From: an uncultured Lachnospiraceae bacterium
GTDB lineage: Bacteria > Bacillota > Clostridia > Lachnospirales > Lachnospiraceae
Length of the DNA: 64,000 nucleotides
Direction of reading: 5' to 3'
Assembly: GCA_947626775.1 (NCBI GenBank)
Contig: CANQTL010000003.1
Span: forward strand, 62,001 to 126,000
A program made the translations under genes and the position numbers. Shown one piece after another: positions 8,695 through 17,915 of the stretch. The notes under the pieces were generated by a model, which did no database searches, was not told where the DNA came from, and saw only the letters and a list, made by a program, of their open reading frames with translations. Positions within the stretch are counted from its first letter, which is position 1. Every line of letters begins with the position of its first letter.

Positions 8695-10128
8695 ATGACG
8701 TACCTATCAATTACTTTTTATGTGTTTGTATTGGCGGCGCTGTTTTTGTATTACAGTTTTCCCCTCCGCGCCAGATGGATCGTGCTGCTTGGCGGCAGCC
8801 TCTTTTTTTACTGGCAGGCCATGGGAACGGGCTGGGAGCTGGCGGTTATCCTGGCTTCAATTTTGGCTGCTTACGGCGCGGGGCTGCTTCTCGAGAAGGT
8901 GAAGAACAGAGGGATTCTGGCGGCGGCGGTTCTGCTGATGGTTCTTCCGTGGTTCTGTGCGAAGAACGGAAATTATGTACTGAGTGTGCTGCTGCACCGA
9001 AACCCTGCGTCATGGATCGTTCCGCTGGGGATTTCCTTCTATACGTTACAGGTGATTTCTTATCTGGCGGATGTATACAGCGGACGGATCGCGGCGCAGA
9101 GAAATCCGGCCAGGTTTATGCTGTATGTCATGTTTTTCCCGCAGATCGTGCAGGGGCCTGTTCCGCGTTACGGTCGTCTGGCTGATCAGCTCTATGCAGG
9201 GCATCGTTTTGAAGAGAGGATGGTGACGGGTGGTTTCTGTCGGATCCTGTGGGGATTTTTCCTGAAACTGATGATTGCGGACCGGGCGGCCTGTTTCGTC
9301 GATCAAGTCTTTCGGTTTGATTATAAATATACGGGTTGTTATGTGCTGGCGGCAGGCGTTCTGTACAGCATACAGCTCTATGCGGATTTTGCGGCCTGTA
9401 TTTCCATATCCAAAGGCGTCGCCAATCTGTTCGGCATCCGGCTGGAGGACAATTTCCGCCGGCCTTATCTGGCGGTATCCGTTCAGGATTTCTGGCGAAG
9501 ATGGCACATTTCCCTCAGCGAGTGGCTGAGGGATTATATCTATATTCCTCTGGGCGGCAGCCGGAAAGGCAAAGTCAGAACTTATATCAATCTGGCGGTC
9601 ACTTTTCTGATCAGCGGCATATGGCACGGGGCGGGGCTGCGGTTTGCGGTGTGGGGAATGATGCACGCAGCCTATCAGATCGCGGGACGGCTGACGCAGA
9701 ATATACAGCGCAGAGCGGCGAAACTGGCGGGACTGGACAGAGCGCCGGAAGCGGCTCTTTGGATCCGAAGAATCTGGACTTTCCTGTGCGTGATGGCGGC
9801 CTGGATTATTTTCCGCGCAGAGAGCCTGCGGAAAGGGATTCGGATGATAGCGAGCGTGTTCCAGGTCAGAAATGTCTGGATTTTTACCAACGGCGCCCTG
9901 CTTGAAATGATGGAGTGGAGAGAGTGGGCGGTTCTGGCGGTGTCCGTTTTGATTCTCGCGTTGGTGAGTCTCAGGCAGGAGCGGGGCGTCTCGGTTTCGG
10001 AACTGATTCTCAGGCAGCCCGTATATGTGAGATGGCTCGTGTATCTGGCCGCCATATTCGCCGTTATGACTTACGGGGTTTACGGGGCGGGCTATGACGC
10101 GCAGGCCTTTATTTACGGGGGATTTTGA
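8695..10128 (+). CDS. MBOAT family membrane O-acyltransferase
   Basis: This polytopic membrane protein of 477 residues belongs to the DltB/AlgI class, which moves acyl groups (acetyl or D-alanyl) across the membrane onto extracellular polymers. The hallmark FWRRWHISLSEWLRDYIY and PLGGSRKG region is followed by the catalytic His region WHGAGLRF. The start at ATG 8695 follows GGAGA by a normal gap; an upstream TTG is less likely. Three bases downstream is a membrane-anchored SGNH-like protein, the standard partner for O-acetylation of cell-surface polysaccharide. The dlt genes dltA and dltC are absent, so acetylation is more likely than D-alanylation. Confidence 0.9.
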   Translation: MTYLSITFYVFVLAALFLYYSFPLRARWIVLLGGSLFFYWQAMGTGWELAVILASILAAYGAGLLLEKVKNRGILAAAVLLMVLPWFCAKNGNYVLSVLLHRNPASWIVPLGISFYTLQVISYLADVYSGRIAAQRNPARFMLYVMFFPQIVQGPVPRYGRLADQLYAGHRFEERMVTGGFCRILWGFFLKLMIADRAACFVDQVFRFDYKYTGCYVLAAGVLYSIQLYADFAACISISKGVANLFGIRLEDNFRRPYLAVSVQDFWRRWHISLSEWLRDYIYIPLGGSRKGKVRTYINLAVTFLISGIWHGAGLRFAVWGMMHAAYQIAGRLTQNIQRRAAKLAGLDRAPEAALWIRRIWTFLCVMAAWIIFRAESLRKGIRMIASVFQVRNVWIFTNGALLEMMEWREWAVLAVSVLILALVSLRQERGVSVSELILRQPVYVRWLVYLAAIFAVMTYGVYGAGYDAQAFIYGGF

Positions 10129-10131
10129 CGG

Positions 10132-11607
10132 ATGAAAAGAAACTTGGGATTTGCCGGGAGAGCGATAGGATTTTTCCTGATTTTTGCGGTATGTTATCAT
10201 GCGTACTGCAAGTGGATTACGCCCAAATTTTACACGGACATGGACTGGCCTGCAACGACGACCTGTTCCGGATTCTATGAGCTGGAAAAGGACAGCGCGG
10301 ATGTGCTCTTCCTGGGGAGCAGTCATGGCGTGACGTCGTTTGTGCCGCAGGAATTGTATGACCGCTATGGAATCACCTCGTACAACCTGAGCACGGATGA
10401 ACAGAGCGTGGTAACTTCGTATTACTGGCTGAAAGAGGCGCTGCGCCGTCAGTCGCCCAGGGCCGTGGTGCTGGAGTGCTATTTCTGTTTCCCCTACTAT
10501 GTCGACGAGCCACTGAATTCAAGCGAGACCGCGACCAGAAAGGCGTTTGACTTTATGAAATGGTCTCCCGTCAAGGCGGAGGCGGTTGAAACCATATGTG
10601 AACTGGACGAAAAACAGGATGTGTGGAGCTATTATTTCCCGCATCTGCGCTACCACGAGAGATGGATTTCGGAGGGGTTTGACAGAAACGATTACACCTA
10701 TCGAACCATGGCGGGACGTTCTGAACTGAAAGGATATTCGCCGCTGCGCTTTTATCTGGGAGAGGCGGGAGAGGGTTTCGTGCCTCATGACATGGAGTCG
10801 GACGCCGGTTATGCAGAGATGGCGCCTCTGATGCGGGAATATCTGGACAAGATCAGAGACTTGTGCAGGGAGGAGGATATTTCCCTGATCCTGACGATCA
10901 CGCCGGCGGTATCGGCCAATATTGAGATGTGCAGAACGGTGCAGGCCTATGCGGAAGAGAACGGATGCGATTTTATCAGCTTTAACGAGCAGGGTGTGTA
11001 CGGACAGATGGGTTATGTGATGGCGGAGGATAACTGCGACGACGGTCATCCCAATCTGTGGGGAGCGGTTAAGATTACCGATTATATGGGATCGGTTTTG
11101 AGCGGACAGTTCGGTATCGCGGGCAGAACGGCAAAGCAGTGGGAAGAGACGAAGGCGGACTACGAGTTTATCGCGGATGCCTGCGGCGTCATTCATACCG
11201 GAGAGATCGAGTCGTTTCTGGCACGGCTGGATCATGAGCAGTATGCGGTTGTGATCACGTATCAGGGCGATTCCTGCACCCTGGAGAAATCTGCGGTCGA
11301 GGCGCTGCGTCAGCTTGGGTTGTCCGTGGATCTGGCCGGGCAGAGCTGGTGTAATTATCTGGCGGTGCTGGCGGACGGTCAGGTGTTGACGGAGCAGCTG
11401 GCCTGCGGGGAGATTGCGTATCAGTGTGCGCTTGAGGGCGGGCAGCTGCCGCTTTATGCGGTCGGCGGGAGATCCGATGCGGGAGGATATTACTGTGAAG
11501 TGGGAATCGACGGAGAGATTTACCGCAATGAAAACGGCGGACTAAACGTTTTCCTCTACAATCTGAGAAACAGAAGACTGGTGGACAGCAGACAGTACGA
11601 CGCCTGA
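10132..11607 (+). CDS. Membrane-anchored SGNH-like acyltransferase partner (AlgX/DltD-like)
   Basis: This 491-residue protein has one N-terminal membrane helix (about residues 9-26) and an extracellular SGNH hydrolase-type domain: LGSSHG with the candidate nucleophile Ser near residue 64, and the paired DDGHPNLWGA near residue 303. It should receive the acyl group from the preceding MBOAT protein and transfer it to a glycan. The last ~125 residues form a separate domain with a stretch resembling FAM3/ILEI lectin-like domains (GGLNVFLYN, RLVDSRQYD). Translation begins 3 bases after the MBOAT stop, so the pair is a tight operon. Confidence 0.75.
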   Translation: MKRNLGFAGRAIGFFLIFAVCYHAYCKWITPKFYTDMDWPATTTCSGFYELEKDSADVLFLGSSHGVTSFVPQELYDRYGITSYNLSTDEQSVVTSYYWLKEALRRQSPRAVVLECYFCFPYYVDEPLNSSETATRKAFDFMKWSPVKAEAVETICELDEKQDVWSYYFPHLRYHERWISEGFDRNDYTYRTMAGRSELKGYSPLRFYLGEAGEGFVPHDMESDAGYAEMAPLMREYLDKIRDLCREEDISLILTITPAVSANIEMCRTVQAYAEENGCDFISFNEQGVYGQMGYVMAEDNCDDGHPNLWGAVKITDYMGSVLSGQFGIAGRTAKQWEETKADYEFIADACGVIHTGEIESFLARLDHEQYAVVITYQGDSCTLEKSAVEALRQLGLSVDLAGQSWCNYLAVLADGQVLTEQLACGEIAYQCALEGGQLPLYAVGGRSDAGGYYCEVGIDGEIYRNENGGLNVFLYNLRNRRLVDSRQYDA

Positions 11608-11630
11608 GGACGCGGGAGAAAAATACGCCG

Positions 11631-11666
11631 CAGGGCGGCTGTCCCGCCTGTTTCGATTATTTTTTA
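11631..11666 (+). terminator. Probable terminator after the MBOAT/SGNH operon
   Basis: CAGG-g-CGG (11631-11638) can pair with CCG-CCTG (11643-11650) with one bulge, followed by the T-rich run TTTCGATTATTTTTT. It is of moderate quality because of the bulge and interrupted T tract. Confidence 0.55.
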
Positions 11667-11752
11667 GAAAAAAAGAAAAATTATGCTTGCATTTTAAGGA
11701 AAAGTAGAGTATTGTTAAAAACAGAAATTGTATACAGGTATTCAGAACGATG

Positions 11753-11790
11753 GCGTTCCAAAAAAGGGCTTTTTTTGGAACGCTATTTTT
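11753..11790 (+). promoter_or_regulatory. Attenuator-like hairpin in the glutamine synthetase leader
   Basis: A perfect 13-bp stem, GCGTTCCAAAAAA (11753-11765) against TTTTTTGGAACGC (11771-11783) with a loop of about 5 bases, is followed by TATTTTT. It ends 37 bases before the glnN start codon and after the previous gene's own terminator, so it lies in the glnN leader. A possible upstream promoter is TTGCAT (11687-11692), 17 bp, TATTGT (11710-11715). Control of glutamine synthetase by transcription antitermination (ANTAR proteins) is known in Clostridia; applying it here is inference. Confidence 0.5.
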
Positions 11791-11820
11791 GAAAGAGAAT
11801 GCCGGGATGGAGGAAAGAGT

Positions 11821-13932
11821 ATGAGTGAAGTGTTTAATGTGGAAGAGATCTTCGGACAGAACGTGTTCACCCTTGGCAAGATGAAGGAGCGTCTGCCGAA
11901 GAACGTGTACAAGGAAGTGGTCAAGGTCATGGATCAGGGCGGCGAGCTCTCCATGGAGGCCGCGAATGTTGTCGCGATGGCGATGAAGGAGTGGGCGGTC
12001 GAGAACGGAGCGACCCATTATACGCACTGGTTCCAGCCTCTTACAGGCATCACAGCGGAGAAACACGATTCTTTCGTCGCACACCCGGATGAGATGGGCA
12101 AGATGCTTACGGAGTTCTCCGGTAAGGAGCTGATCAAGGGCGAGCCCGATGCGTCTTCTTTCCCGTCGGGCGGTCTGCGCGCCACTTTCGAGGCGAGAGG
12201 CTACACGGCGTGGGATATCACCTCTCCCGCCTTCCTGAAGGAGTCCGGCTGCGGCGTGACGCTGTGCATCCCCACCGCGTTCTGCTCTTACACGGGCGAG
12301 GCGCTGGATAAGAAGACGCCGCTTCTGCGTTCCATGGAGGCGCTGAGCGAGCAGGCGCTTCGTATCGTGAGACTGTTCGGCAACACGGAGGCCACCAAAG
12401 TCACCGCCTCGGTCGGCCCTGAGCAGGAGTACTTCCTGGTAGATGAGAAACTGTACCGCCAGAGGACCGATCTGATGTTTGCGGGCCGCACGCTGTTCGG
12501 GGCGCCCGCGCCGAAAGGACAGGAGATGGAGGATCACTACTTCGGCGTTATCAGAGAGCGCGTCGGCGCTTATATGAAAGATCTGAACGAAGAGCTGTGG
12601 AAGCTGGGCGTGACCGCCAAGACGCAGCACAACGAAGTGGCACCCGCGCAGCATGAGCTGGCTCCGATTTACGAGACGGCCAATATCGCCGTAGATCACA
12701 ACCAGCTTGTCATGGAGGCGATGAAGAGAGTCGCCGTGCATCACGGGATGAGATGTCTGCTGCACGAGAAACCCTACGCGGGCGTCAACGGTTCCGGCAA
12801 GCACAACAACTGGTCCATCACGACGGACAACGGCGTGAATCTGCTTGATCCAGGCGATACGCCGAACGAGAACATTCAGTTCCTGCTGGTTCTCGCCTGC
12901 ATCCTGAAAGCGGTGGATACTCATGCGGATCTGCTTCGTCAGTCCGCGTCCGACGTGGGCAACGATCACAGACTTGGCGCGAACGAGGCGCCTCCGGCGG
13001 TCATCTCTGTATTCCTCGGCGAACAGCTTGAGGATGTGGTGAGACAGCTGATTGAGACGGGCGCTGCTACCAGCGTCAAGGAGGGCGGCAAGCTCCTGAC
13101 GGGCGTGAAGACGCTGCCCGATTTCCAGAAGGATGCGACCGACAGAAACAGGACGTCACCTTTTGCGTTCACAGGAAATAAATTTGAGTTCCGTATGGTG
13201 GGTTCCGCGGATTCTATCGCAAGCCCGAATACGACGCTGAATGCGATCGTTGCAGAGGCGTTCTGCGAGGCGGCTGACCGTCTGGAGAAGGCGGATGATC
13301 TGGATCTGGCCGTGCATGATCTGATCAAGGAGTACCTGACCGAGCACCAGAGAATCATCTTCAACGGCGACGGTTATTCCGACGAGTGGCTGGCGGAGGC
13401 CGAGAGAAGAGGACTGCCGAACATCAAGTCCATGATCGAGGCGGCGAGCACGATCACGACGGACAAGGCGGTGAAGCTGTTCGAGAGATTTGGCATCTTT
13501 ACGAAGGTAGAGCTGGAGTCCCGCGAGGAGATCATCTACGAGACTTATGCGAAGACCATCAATATCGAGGCGCTTGCGATGATCGACATGGCGGGCAAGC
13601 AGATTATTCCCGCCGTCGTAAAATATTCCAGGGCGCTGGCGGACACCGTCAATACCGTGAAGGCGGCAGGGGCGGATACATCCGTACAGGCGGAGCTTCT
13701 GAAAGAAGTGTGTGAGAACCTTGCGGCGATGCAGGCGGCGCTGGCGAAGCTGAAGAAAGTGGAGGCGGAGGCTTCCGCGATCGAGGACGTCAAGAAGCAG
13801 GCGTTCTTCTACAAGGACACGGTTAAGGCCGTTATGGATGAGCTCCGCGCGCCGGCTGACAGACTGGAGATGATCGTCGATAAAGACATCTGGCCGATCC
13901 CGACTTACGGCGAGCTGATGTTTGAGATTTAA
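11821..13932 (+). CDS. glnN: Glutamine synthetase type III
   Basis: This enzyme makes glutamine from glutamate, ammonia and ATP. At 703 residues it is the long GSIII type (GSI is about 440). Typical stretches are [20 protein letters not shown], the glutamate-binding [22 protein letters not shown] and [10 protein letters not shown]. The start at 11821 follows GGAGGAAAG; the open frame extends upstream but only through the leader hairpin. It is a single-gene unit bounded by terminators, with an attenuator-like leader. Its position between a glycan acylation pair and a lipoprotein gives no extra functional hint. Confidence 0.96.
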   Translation: MSEVFNVEEIFGQNVFTLGKMKERLPKNVYKEVVKVMDQGGELSMEAANVVAMAMKEWAVENGATHYTHWFQPLTGITAEKHDSFVAHPDEMGKMLTEFSGKELIKGEPDASSFPSGGLRATFEARGYTAWDITSPAFLKESGCGVTLCIPTAFCSYTGEALDKKTPLLRSMEALSEQALRIVRLFGNTEATKVTASVGPEQEYFLVDEKLYRQRTDLMFAGRTLFGAPAPKGQEMEDHYFGVIRERVGAYMKDLNEELWKLGVTAKTQHNEVAPAQHELAPIYETANIAVDHNQLVMEAMKRVAVHHGMRCLLHEKPYAGVNGSGKHNNWSITTDNGVNLLDPGDTPNENIQFLLVLACILKAVDTHADLLRQSASDVGNDHRLGANEAPPAVISVFLGEQLEDVVRQLIETGAATSVKEGGKLLTGVKTLPDFQKDATDRNRTSPFAFTGNKFEFRMVGSADSIASPNTTLNAIVAEAFCEAADRLEKADDLDLAVHDLIKEYLTEHQRIIFNGDGYSDEWLAEAERRGLPNIKSMIEAASTITTDKAVKLFERFGIFTKVELESREEIIYETYAKTINIEALAMIDMAGKQIIPAVVKYSRALADTVNTVKAAGADTSVQAELLKEVCENLAAMQAALAKLKKVEAEASAIEDVKKQAFFYKDTVKAVMDELRAPADRLEMIVDKDIWPIPTYGELMFEI

Positions 13933-13951
13933 CAGAAACTGAACAAAAGAT

Positions 13952-13999
13952 AAAAACCTCTGCGCGGCTGCGGGTTATCCGCAGCGCACGGAGGTTTTT
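13952..13999. terminator. Bidirectional terminator between glnN and the lipoprotein gene
   Basis: AAAAACCTC (13952-13960) pairs with GAGGTTTTT (13991-13999), enclosing an inner CTGCGG/CCGCAG stem. T runs are present in both orientations, so it should end both glnN and the convergent lipoprotein gene. Confidence 0.9.
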
Positions 14000-14008
14000 T
14001 ATCTTTTG

Positions 14009-14305
14009 TTATTGATAGATTTCGATGATCTCCATATCCGATTGACTGTCAAAAGGAGAGCTTTTCGGGTCGGCTTGGGAATCGTCTGGGGCGGCAGTCT
14101 CGGTATCTGCCGCATTCTGTGCGGCAGGCTCCTGCGCCGGGGGATTCTCATCCGTCTCCGATCTGTCTGGCGCCGCGCCGGGCGACAGCGTCTCCACTGG
14201 GGCAGCGGCGTCTGCTTTCGCGTCCTGTGTGCCCGCGCAGCCTGTTGCGGACAGCGCCCAGGCAATACCGATCCCTGCCAGCCATACCTGTTTTTTTACA
14301 ATCAT
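14009..14305 (-). CDS. Small putative lipoprotein
   Basis: This 98-residue protein has an N-terminal signal peptide (MIVKKQVWLAGIGIAWALSA) and a lipobox ending in TGC, so Cys23 would be lipidated and the rest exported. The mature part is low-complexity, rich in Ala, Pro, Asp and Glu, and ends in IIEIYQ. It has no recognisable domain. It is convergent with glnN and shares the bidirectional terminator, which supports it being a real leftward gene rather than the + strand frame over the same bases. The RBS (GAGG, 12 bases upstream) is weak. Function unknown. Confidence 0.6.
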   Translation of the reverse strand: MIVKKQVWLAGIGIAWALSATGCAGTQDAKADAAAPVETLSPGAAPDRSETDENPPAQEPAAQNAADTETAAPDDSQADPKSSPFDSQSDMEIIEIYQ

Positions 14306-14446
14306 TTTTCTGGTGCCTCACTTTCAGATTTTTGCGATTATGTAATCATGAGCAGATTTACAGACATTATTGTAACAGTCGATTCTCTAAGCTGTCTCTA
14401 AGGTATGAAATCCTTAAAATTTTTACAGGAATAATGAAAATAAGGC

Positions 14447-14475
14447 TTGCAAAGGCGCATAATATATTGTATAAT
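14447..14475 (+). promoter_or_regulatory. Promoter of tRNA-Gln
   Basis: TTGCAA (14447-14452), a 17-bp spacer, then the perfect -10 TATAAT (14470-14475). The predicted transcription start falls about 10 bases before the tRNA. Confidence 0.85.
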
Positions 14476-14493
14476 TCCAAAATGTAATGTTAA

Positions 14494-14565
14494 TGGGCTA
14501 TCGCCAAACGGTAAGGCAACGGACTCTGACTCCGTCATTTCAAGGTTCGAATCCTTGTAGCCCAG
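14494..14565 (+). tRNA. tRNA-Gln (anticodon CTG)
   Basis: The 72-nt cloverleaf has acceptor TGGGCTA/TAGCCCA with the U1-A72 pair typical of tRNA-Gln, a D arm with GCC/GGC, an anticodon stem ACGGA/TCCGT and loop CTCTGAC giving anticodon CTG (reads CAG), and a T arm CAAGG-TTCGAAT-CCTTG. The discriminator is G and CCA is not encoded. It stands alone between its own promoter and terminator. Confidence 0.96.
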
Positions 14566-14572
14566 CTTACAG

Positions 14573-14603
14573 GACTCAGTTGAGAGATCAACTGAGTCTT
14601 TTT
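14573..14603 (+). terminator. Terminator of tRNA-Gln
   Basis: A perfect 11-bp stem GACTCAGTTGA (14573-14583) with TCAACTGAGTC (14588-14598), loop GAGA, and a TTTTT tail. It begins 8 bases after the tRNA. Confidence 0.95.
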
Positions 14604-14646
14604 ACGCGGGCGATGGGTCAGGCTGACAAGCCTGCCTGTCAATTTG

Positions 14647-14695
14647 GCGAATGCCGCGATAACGAGTGAAATTCGCAAGGCGTGTTTCATCTCAT
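14647..14695 (+). repeat. Dispersed hairpin-plus-tail repeat, copy C
   Basis: A GCGAAT/ATTCGC stem (14647-14652 with 14671-14676) is followed by the tail AAGGCGTGTTTCATCTCAT (14677-14695). The tail differs at 3 of 19 positions from that at 32001-32019 and also matches the one at 40858-40876. As with the other copies, it lies just downstream of a terminator, in the direction of transcription, and close before the next gene. It is the most divergent copy, with a longer loop. Confidence 0.5.
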
Positions 14696-14720
14696 TTGAG
14701 GGAGGAAAGAGGACGAGACT

Positions 14721-15440
14721 ATGTATACGTTTGACAGCAGGGTGCGCTACAGCGAGGTGGGGGTGGACGGCAACCTCACGATCGAGGCGCTGATCGATTA
14801 TTTTCAGGACTGTTCTACGTTCCACTCTGAGGATGTCGGACTCGGCGTAGACTATTTCAAAGAATTTCACATGGTATGGATGCTGTCGTCGTGGCAGATC
14901 TGCGTGAACCGTTACCCGCGCCTGTGCGAGCGGATTGTGATCGGCACGGCGCCCTATGAGTTCCGGGGATTTATCGGCTGTCGTAATTTTGAGATGAAGA
15001 CGGCGCAGGGGGAGGTCCTGGCCTATGCCAATTCGATCTGGAGCCTGATGGATATTCAGAAGATGGCGCCGGCGAAGCCCAATGAGAAAATGCTGCAGGG
15101 CTATGCCCTGGAGGAGAAATATCCGATGGAGTATGCGCCGCGCAAGATCGCCGTGCCGGAGGGCGGCGTGGAGCTGGAGCCGTTTGCGGTCAGACAGCAT
15201 CATCTCGACACCAACAATCATGTGAACAACGGCCAGTATGTGCGCATGGCGATGGACTGTCTCCCTAAGGACTTCTATATCAGACAGCTTCGCGTGGAGT
15301 ATAAGAGCCAGGCCAAACTGCACGATATGATCTGTCCGGTGCTGGCGGAGAGCGCGGACGGCGGGCTGTATACAGTGTCGCTGAACAATGAGGAGGGCAG
15401 ACCGTACAGCATTGTGGAGATGACCGGAGGTGCGGCATGA
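14721..15440 (+). CDS. Acyl-ACP thioesterase
   Basis: This 239-residue double-hotdog protein of the FatA/FatB-type bacterial family hydrolyses acyl-ACP to release free fatty acids. It begins with a hotdog segment (YSEVGVDGNLTIEALIDYFQDC) and has the second-domain motif LDTNNHVNNGQYV, which contains the Asn and His catalytic positions. The RBS GGAGGAAAG precedes ATG 14721. It overlaps cvfB by 4 bases (ATGA), so the two are co-translated. Confidence 0.88.
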   Translation: MYTFDSRVRYSEVGVDGNLTIEALIDYFQDCSTFHSEDVGLGVDYFKEFHMVWMLSSWQICVNRYPRLCERIVIGTAPYEFRGFIGCRNFEMKTAQGEVLAYANSIWSLMDIQKMAPAKPNEKMLQGYALEEKYPMEYAPRKIAVPEGGVELEPFAVRQHHLDTNNHVNNGQYVRMAMDCLPKDFYIRQLRVEYKSQAKLHDMICPVLAESADGGLYTVSLNNEEGRPYSIVEMTGGAA

Positions 15441-16276
15441 TCAGTCTGGGAATGGTGCAGACGCTTCAGATCGTCAAGCGGGTGGAGTTTGGAGTGTACC
15501 TGAGCGACAGTGCTGAAGCGGAGGCGAGGGTGCTGCTTCCAAAGAAACAGGTGCCGGAGTATGCCGGAACGGGCGATGTTCTGTCCGTGTTTGTGTACCG
15601 CGATTCCAGGGACCGCATGATCGCTACGACCACGGTTCCGAAGCTGACGCTGCACGAGGTCGCGAAGCTGCGGGTCGCCCAGGTGGGCAGGGTCGGCGCT
15701 TTTCTGGACTGGGGACTGGAAAAAGAACTGCTGCTTCCCTACGCGGAGCAGACAAGAAGAGTGGCGGAGGGCGAGGAATGCCTTGTGGCGCTCTACATCG
15801 ATAAGAGCGACAGGCTGTGCGCCACTATGAACGTCTATCCGTATCTCGCTTCGGACAGCCCCTATCGGGCGGAGGACAGGATTGACGGTACGGTCTATGA
15901 GATCAGCGATCATTTCGGCGCGTTTGTGGCGGTGGACGACAGATATTCCGGCCTGATACCGAAGAAGGAGCTGTACGGAAACGTGCGTGTCGGGGACGTG
16001 ATACAGGCGCGTGTCACCGGCGTCAGGGAGGACGGACGGCTGAACCTGAGTATCCGTGAGAAAGCGTATCTGCAGATGGACGCGGACGCGAAGAGGCTCC
16101 TAGAGATCATAGGCAGCTTCGACGGCGTCCTGCCCTTTACGGACAAGGCTTCTCCGGAAGTAATCAGGCGTGAGACGCAGATGAGCAAAAATGAATTCAA
16201 GCGTGCGGTGGGAAGACTCCTCAAGGAAGGAAAAGTGCAGATCACGGAACAGGCGATCCGCTTGACGGACCGTTGA
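15437..16276 (+). CDS. cvfB: CvfB-like S1-domain RNA-binding protein
   Basis: This 279-residue protein has tandem S1-like OB folds and a C-terminal winged-helix domain (VIRRETQMSKNEFKRAVGRLLKEG). The order and length match CvfB/YitL, an RNA-binding virulence regulator of staphylococci. S1-type stretches are GRVGAFLDWGLEKELLLPY and DGTVYEISDHFGAFV. It starts inside the stop of the thioesterase gene. The target RNAs in this organism are unknown. Confidence 0.85.
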   Translation: MISLGMVQTLQIVKRVEFGVYLSDSAEAEARVLLPKKQVPEYAGTGDVLSVFVYRDSRDRMIATTTVPKLTLHEVAKLRVAQVGRVGAFLDWGLEKELLLPYAEQTRRVAEGEECLVALYIDKSDRLCATMNVYPYLASDSPYRAEDRIDGTVYEISDHFGAFVAVDDRYSGLIPKKELYGNVRVGDVIQARVTGVREDGRLNLSIREKAYLQMDADAKRLLEIIGSFDGVLPFTDKASPEVIRRETQMSKNEFKRAVGRLLKEGKVQITEQAIRLTDR

Positions 16277-16305
16277 CATCCGGGGATCTGTGAGGGATAA
16301 AAGAT

Positions 16306-16332
16306 AAAAGTCAGGCGCCTGGCCTGACTTTT
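16306..16332. terminator. Bidirectional terminator, cvfB and yjfB-like
   Basis: AAAAGTCAGGC (16306-16316) pairs with GCCTGACTTTT (16322-16332). The stop codon of the convergent leftward gene lies in its right arm. Tails are short in both directions. Confidence 0.75.
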
Positions 16333-16522
16333 ATACTGAGATGTCGATATTCGCGCCGATGTGCGGATTTACGGACAATTCCATCGCGGCTGCATCCATC
16401 ATCTCCACGATCTGACCGCCGGTGGAGGAAACCTGATCCAAGGATTTGCTCAGCATGGCCACGCCGTAAGCGCTTTGCGTGTTTGTCAGCGACATTGCAG
16501 TCGATATGCCTGCGATATTCAT
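16331..16522 (-). CDS. YjfB family small protein
   Basis: This 63-residue protein begins MNIAGISTAMSLTNTQSAYG and has a helical middle (AMLSKSLDQVSSTGGQIVEMM), matching the YjfB family of motile Bacillota, whose members are often expressed with flagellar genes. The start at 16522 is chosen because GGAAGGAGGG lies just upstream. An extended -10 (TGGTATACT) lies upstream on the same strand. Function unknown; the flagellar link is a family-level association. Confidence 0.7.
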   Translation of the reverse strand: MNIAGISTAMSLTNTQSAYGVAMLSKSLDQVSSTGGQIVEMMDAAAMELSVNPHIGANIDISV

Positions 16523-16805
16523 TGTCTGCCCTCCTTCCCTAGTGTTAAATCCAGTATACCACAAATCGCTCTGCGGCGCGAGTTTTTTTCGCTTTTTTTA
16601 ATCTGTATTTTGTTTGTGTAAAATGCCTAATAAATCGAAATGGCAAAAGAATCTATTTACAATAAAAAATACACAAAAAAATCAGGATTAGAGGTAGATT
16701 TTTTTGTATATATAGATTAAAATGGATACTGGATGTTGCATTTTGATGAATTTGGCGGTTTACTGTGTTGTGTAATTTGCTAAATGGAAAAGTAAGGGGT
16801 GGGGT

Positions 16806-17894
16806 ATGATTTCGAATCAGATTTTGCAAAACACGATTGAGGGGTTGAAATCGATTGCAAGAGTGGATCTGTGCGTTATGGACGTCGACGGCAAGGCGGT
16901 GGCCATGACGTCGGACGAGATGGAACAGTGCGGCAGGCCGGCGGCGGAGTTTGCGAAGTCTCCGGCAGATTCGCAGGAGATACAGGGGTATCAGTACTTC
17001 AAGATCTTTGACGAACAGCAGCTGGAATATATTCTGATCGCCGGCGGCGTCGGCGAGGATGTCTATATGATAGGCAAGATGGTTGCCTTTCAGATTCAGA
17101 ATCTGCTGGTAGCGTATAAGGAACGGTTTGACAAGGACAATTTTATCAAGAATCTTCTGTTGGATAATCTGTTGTTGGTGGACATCTATGGCCGCGCTAA
17201 GAAGCTGCATATCCAGACGGATGAAAAGCGGGTGGCTCTGATCGTCGAGACGGAGAACGCCAAGGACAGCAATGTGCTTGAGCTGATGCGGACCTATTTC
17301 GGCAGCAATAACAAGGATTTCATTACGGCGGTCGATGAGAACAGCGTGATAGTCGTCAAGGATCTGGGAGAGGGCGACGGCGCGAAGGAGATCGAGAAGA
17401 CCGCCGATCATATTGCCGTTTTCCTGGCGAAGGAGAATTTTAAGAATGTCAGGATCGCATACGGCACGATCGTCAATGAGCTCAAGGAGGTGAGCCGCTC
17501 CTATAAGGAAGCGAAGATGGCGCTCGACGTGGGCAAGATCTTCTTTGGCGAAAGGGATGTGATCGCTTACAGCGAGCTGGGGATCGGACGTCTGATCTAT
17601 CAGCTGCCAATTCCGCTGTGCAAGATGTTTATCAAGGAGATCTTTGACGTCAAGAGTCCGGACGATTTCGACGAGGAGACGCTCACGACGATCAACAAGT
17701 TTTTTGAGAATTCTCTGAATGTATCGGAGACTTCCAGACAGCTGTTCATCCACCGCAACACGCTTGTGTACCGCCTGGATAAGCTGCAGAAGAGCACGGG
17801 GCTGGACCTGAGAGTGTTTGAGGACGCGATCACGTTTAAGATCGCGCTCATGGTGGTAAAATACATGAAATATATGGAGAGTTTTGAATACTAA
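16806..17894 (+). CDS. PucR/CdaR-type transcriptional regulator
   Basis: This 362-residue protein has an N-terminal sensory half (residues ~1-130), a GGDEF-like middle segment (about 135-270) and a C-terminal PucR-type helix-turn-helix: NVSETSRQLFIHRNTLVYRLDKLQK near residues 300-325 (core LFIHRNTLVYRLDKLQ). Proteins of this class respond to sugar diacids or purine breakdown products, but no such catabolic genes are nearby. Six bases after its stop comes the Shine-Dalgarno region of ftsE, so it probably heads or joins the ftsEX unit. It is unrelated to the YbbR-type CdaR at 37789 despite the shared family nickname. Confidence 0.8.
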   Translation: MISNQILQNTIEGLKSIARVDLCVMDVDGKAVAMTSDEMEQCGRPAAEFAKSPADSQEIQGYQYFKIFDEQQLEYILIAGGVGEDVYMIGKMVAFQIQNLLVAYKERFDKDNFIKNLLLDNLLLVDIYGRAKKLHIQTDEKRVALIVETENAKDSNVLELMRTYFGSNNKDFITAVDENSVIVVKDLGEGDGAKEIEKTADHIAVFLAKENFKNVRIAYGTIVNELKEVSRSYKEAKMALDVGKIFFGERDVIAYSELGIGRLIYQLPIPLCKMFIKEIFDVKSPDDFDEETLTTINKFFENSLNVSETSRQLFIHRNTLVYRLDKLQKSTGLDLRVFEDAITFKIALMVVKYMKYMESFEY

Positions 17895-17915
17895 AAGATT
17901 ATGGGAGTGAACAAA

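Noticed and set aside
11728..11820. Upstream extension of glutamine synthetase
   Set aside because: The extension is encoded by the leader hairpin; the RBS and conserved sequence support the start at 11821.
14006..14401. + strand frames over the small lipoprotein gene
   Set aside because: The - strand frame has a signal peptide with lipobox and ends at a shared bidirectional terminator; the + strand products are Arg/Cys-rich with no RBS.
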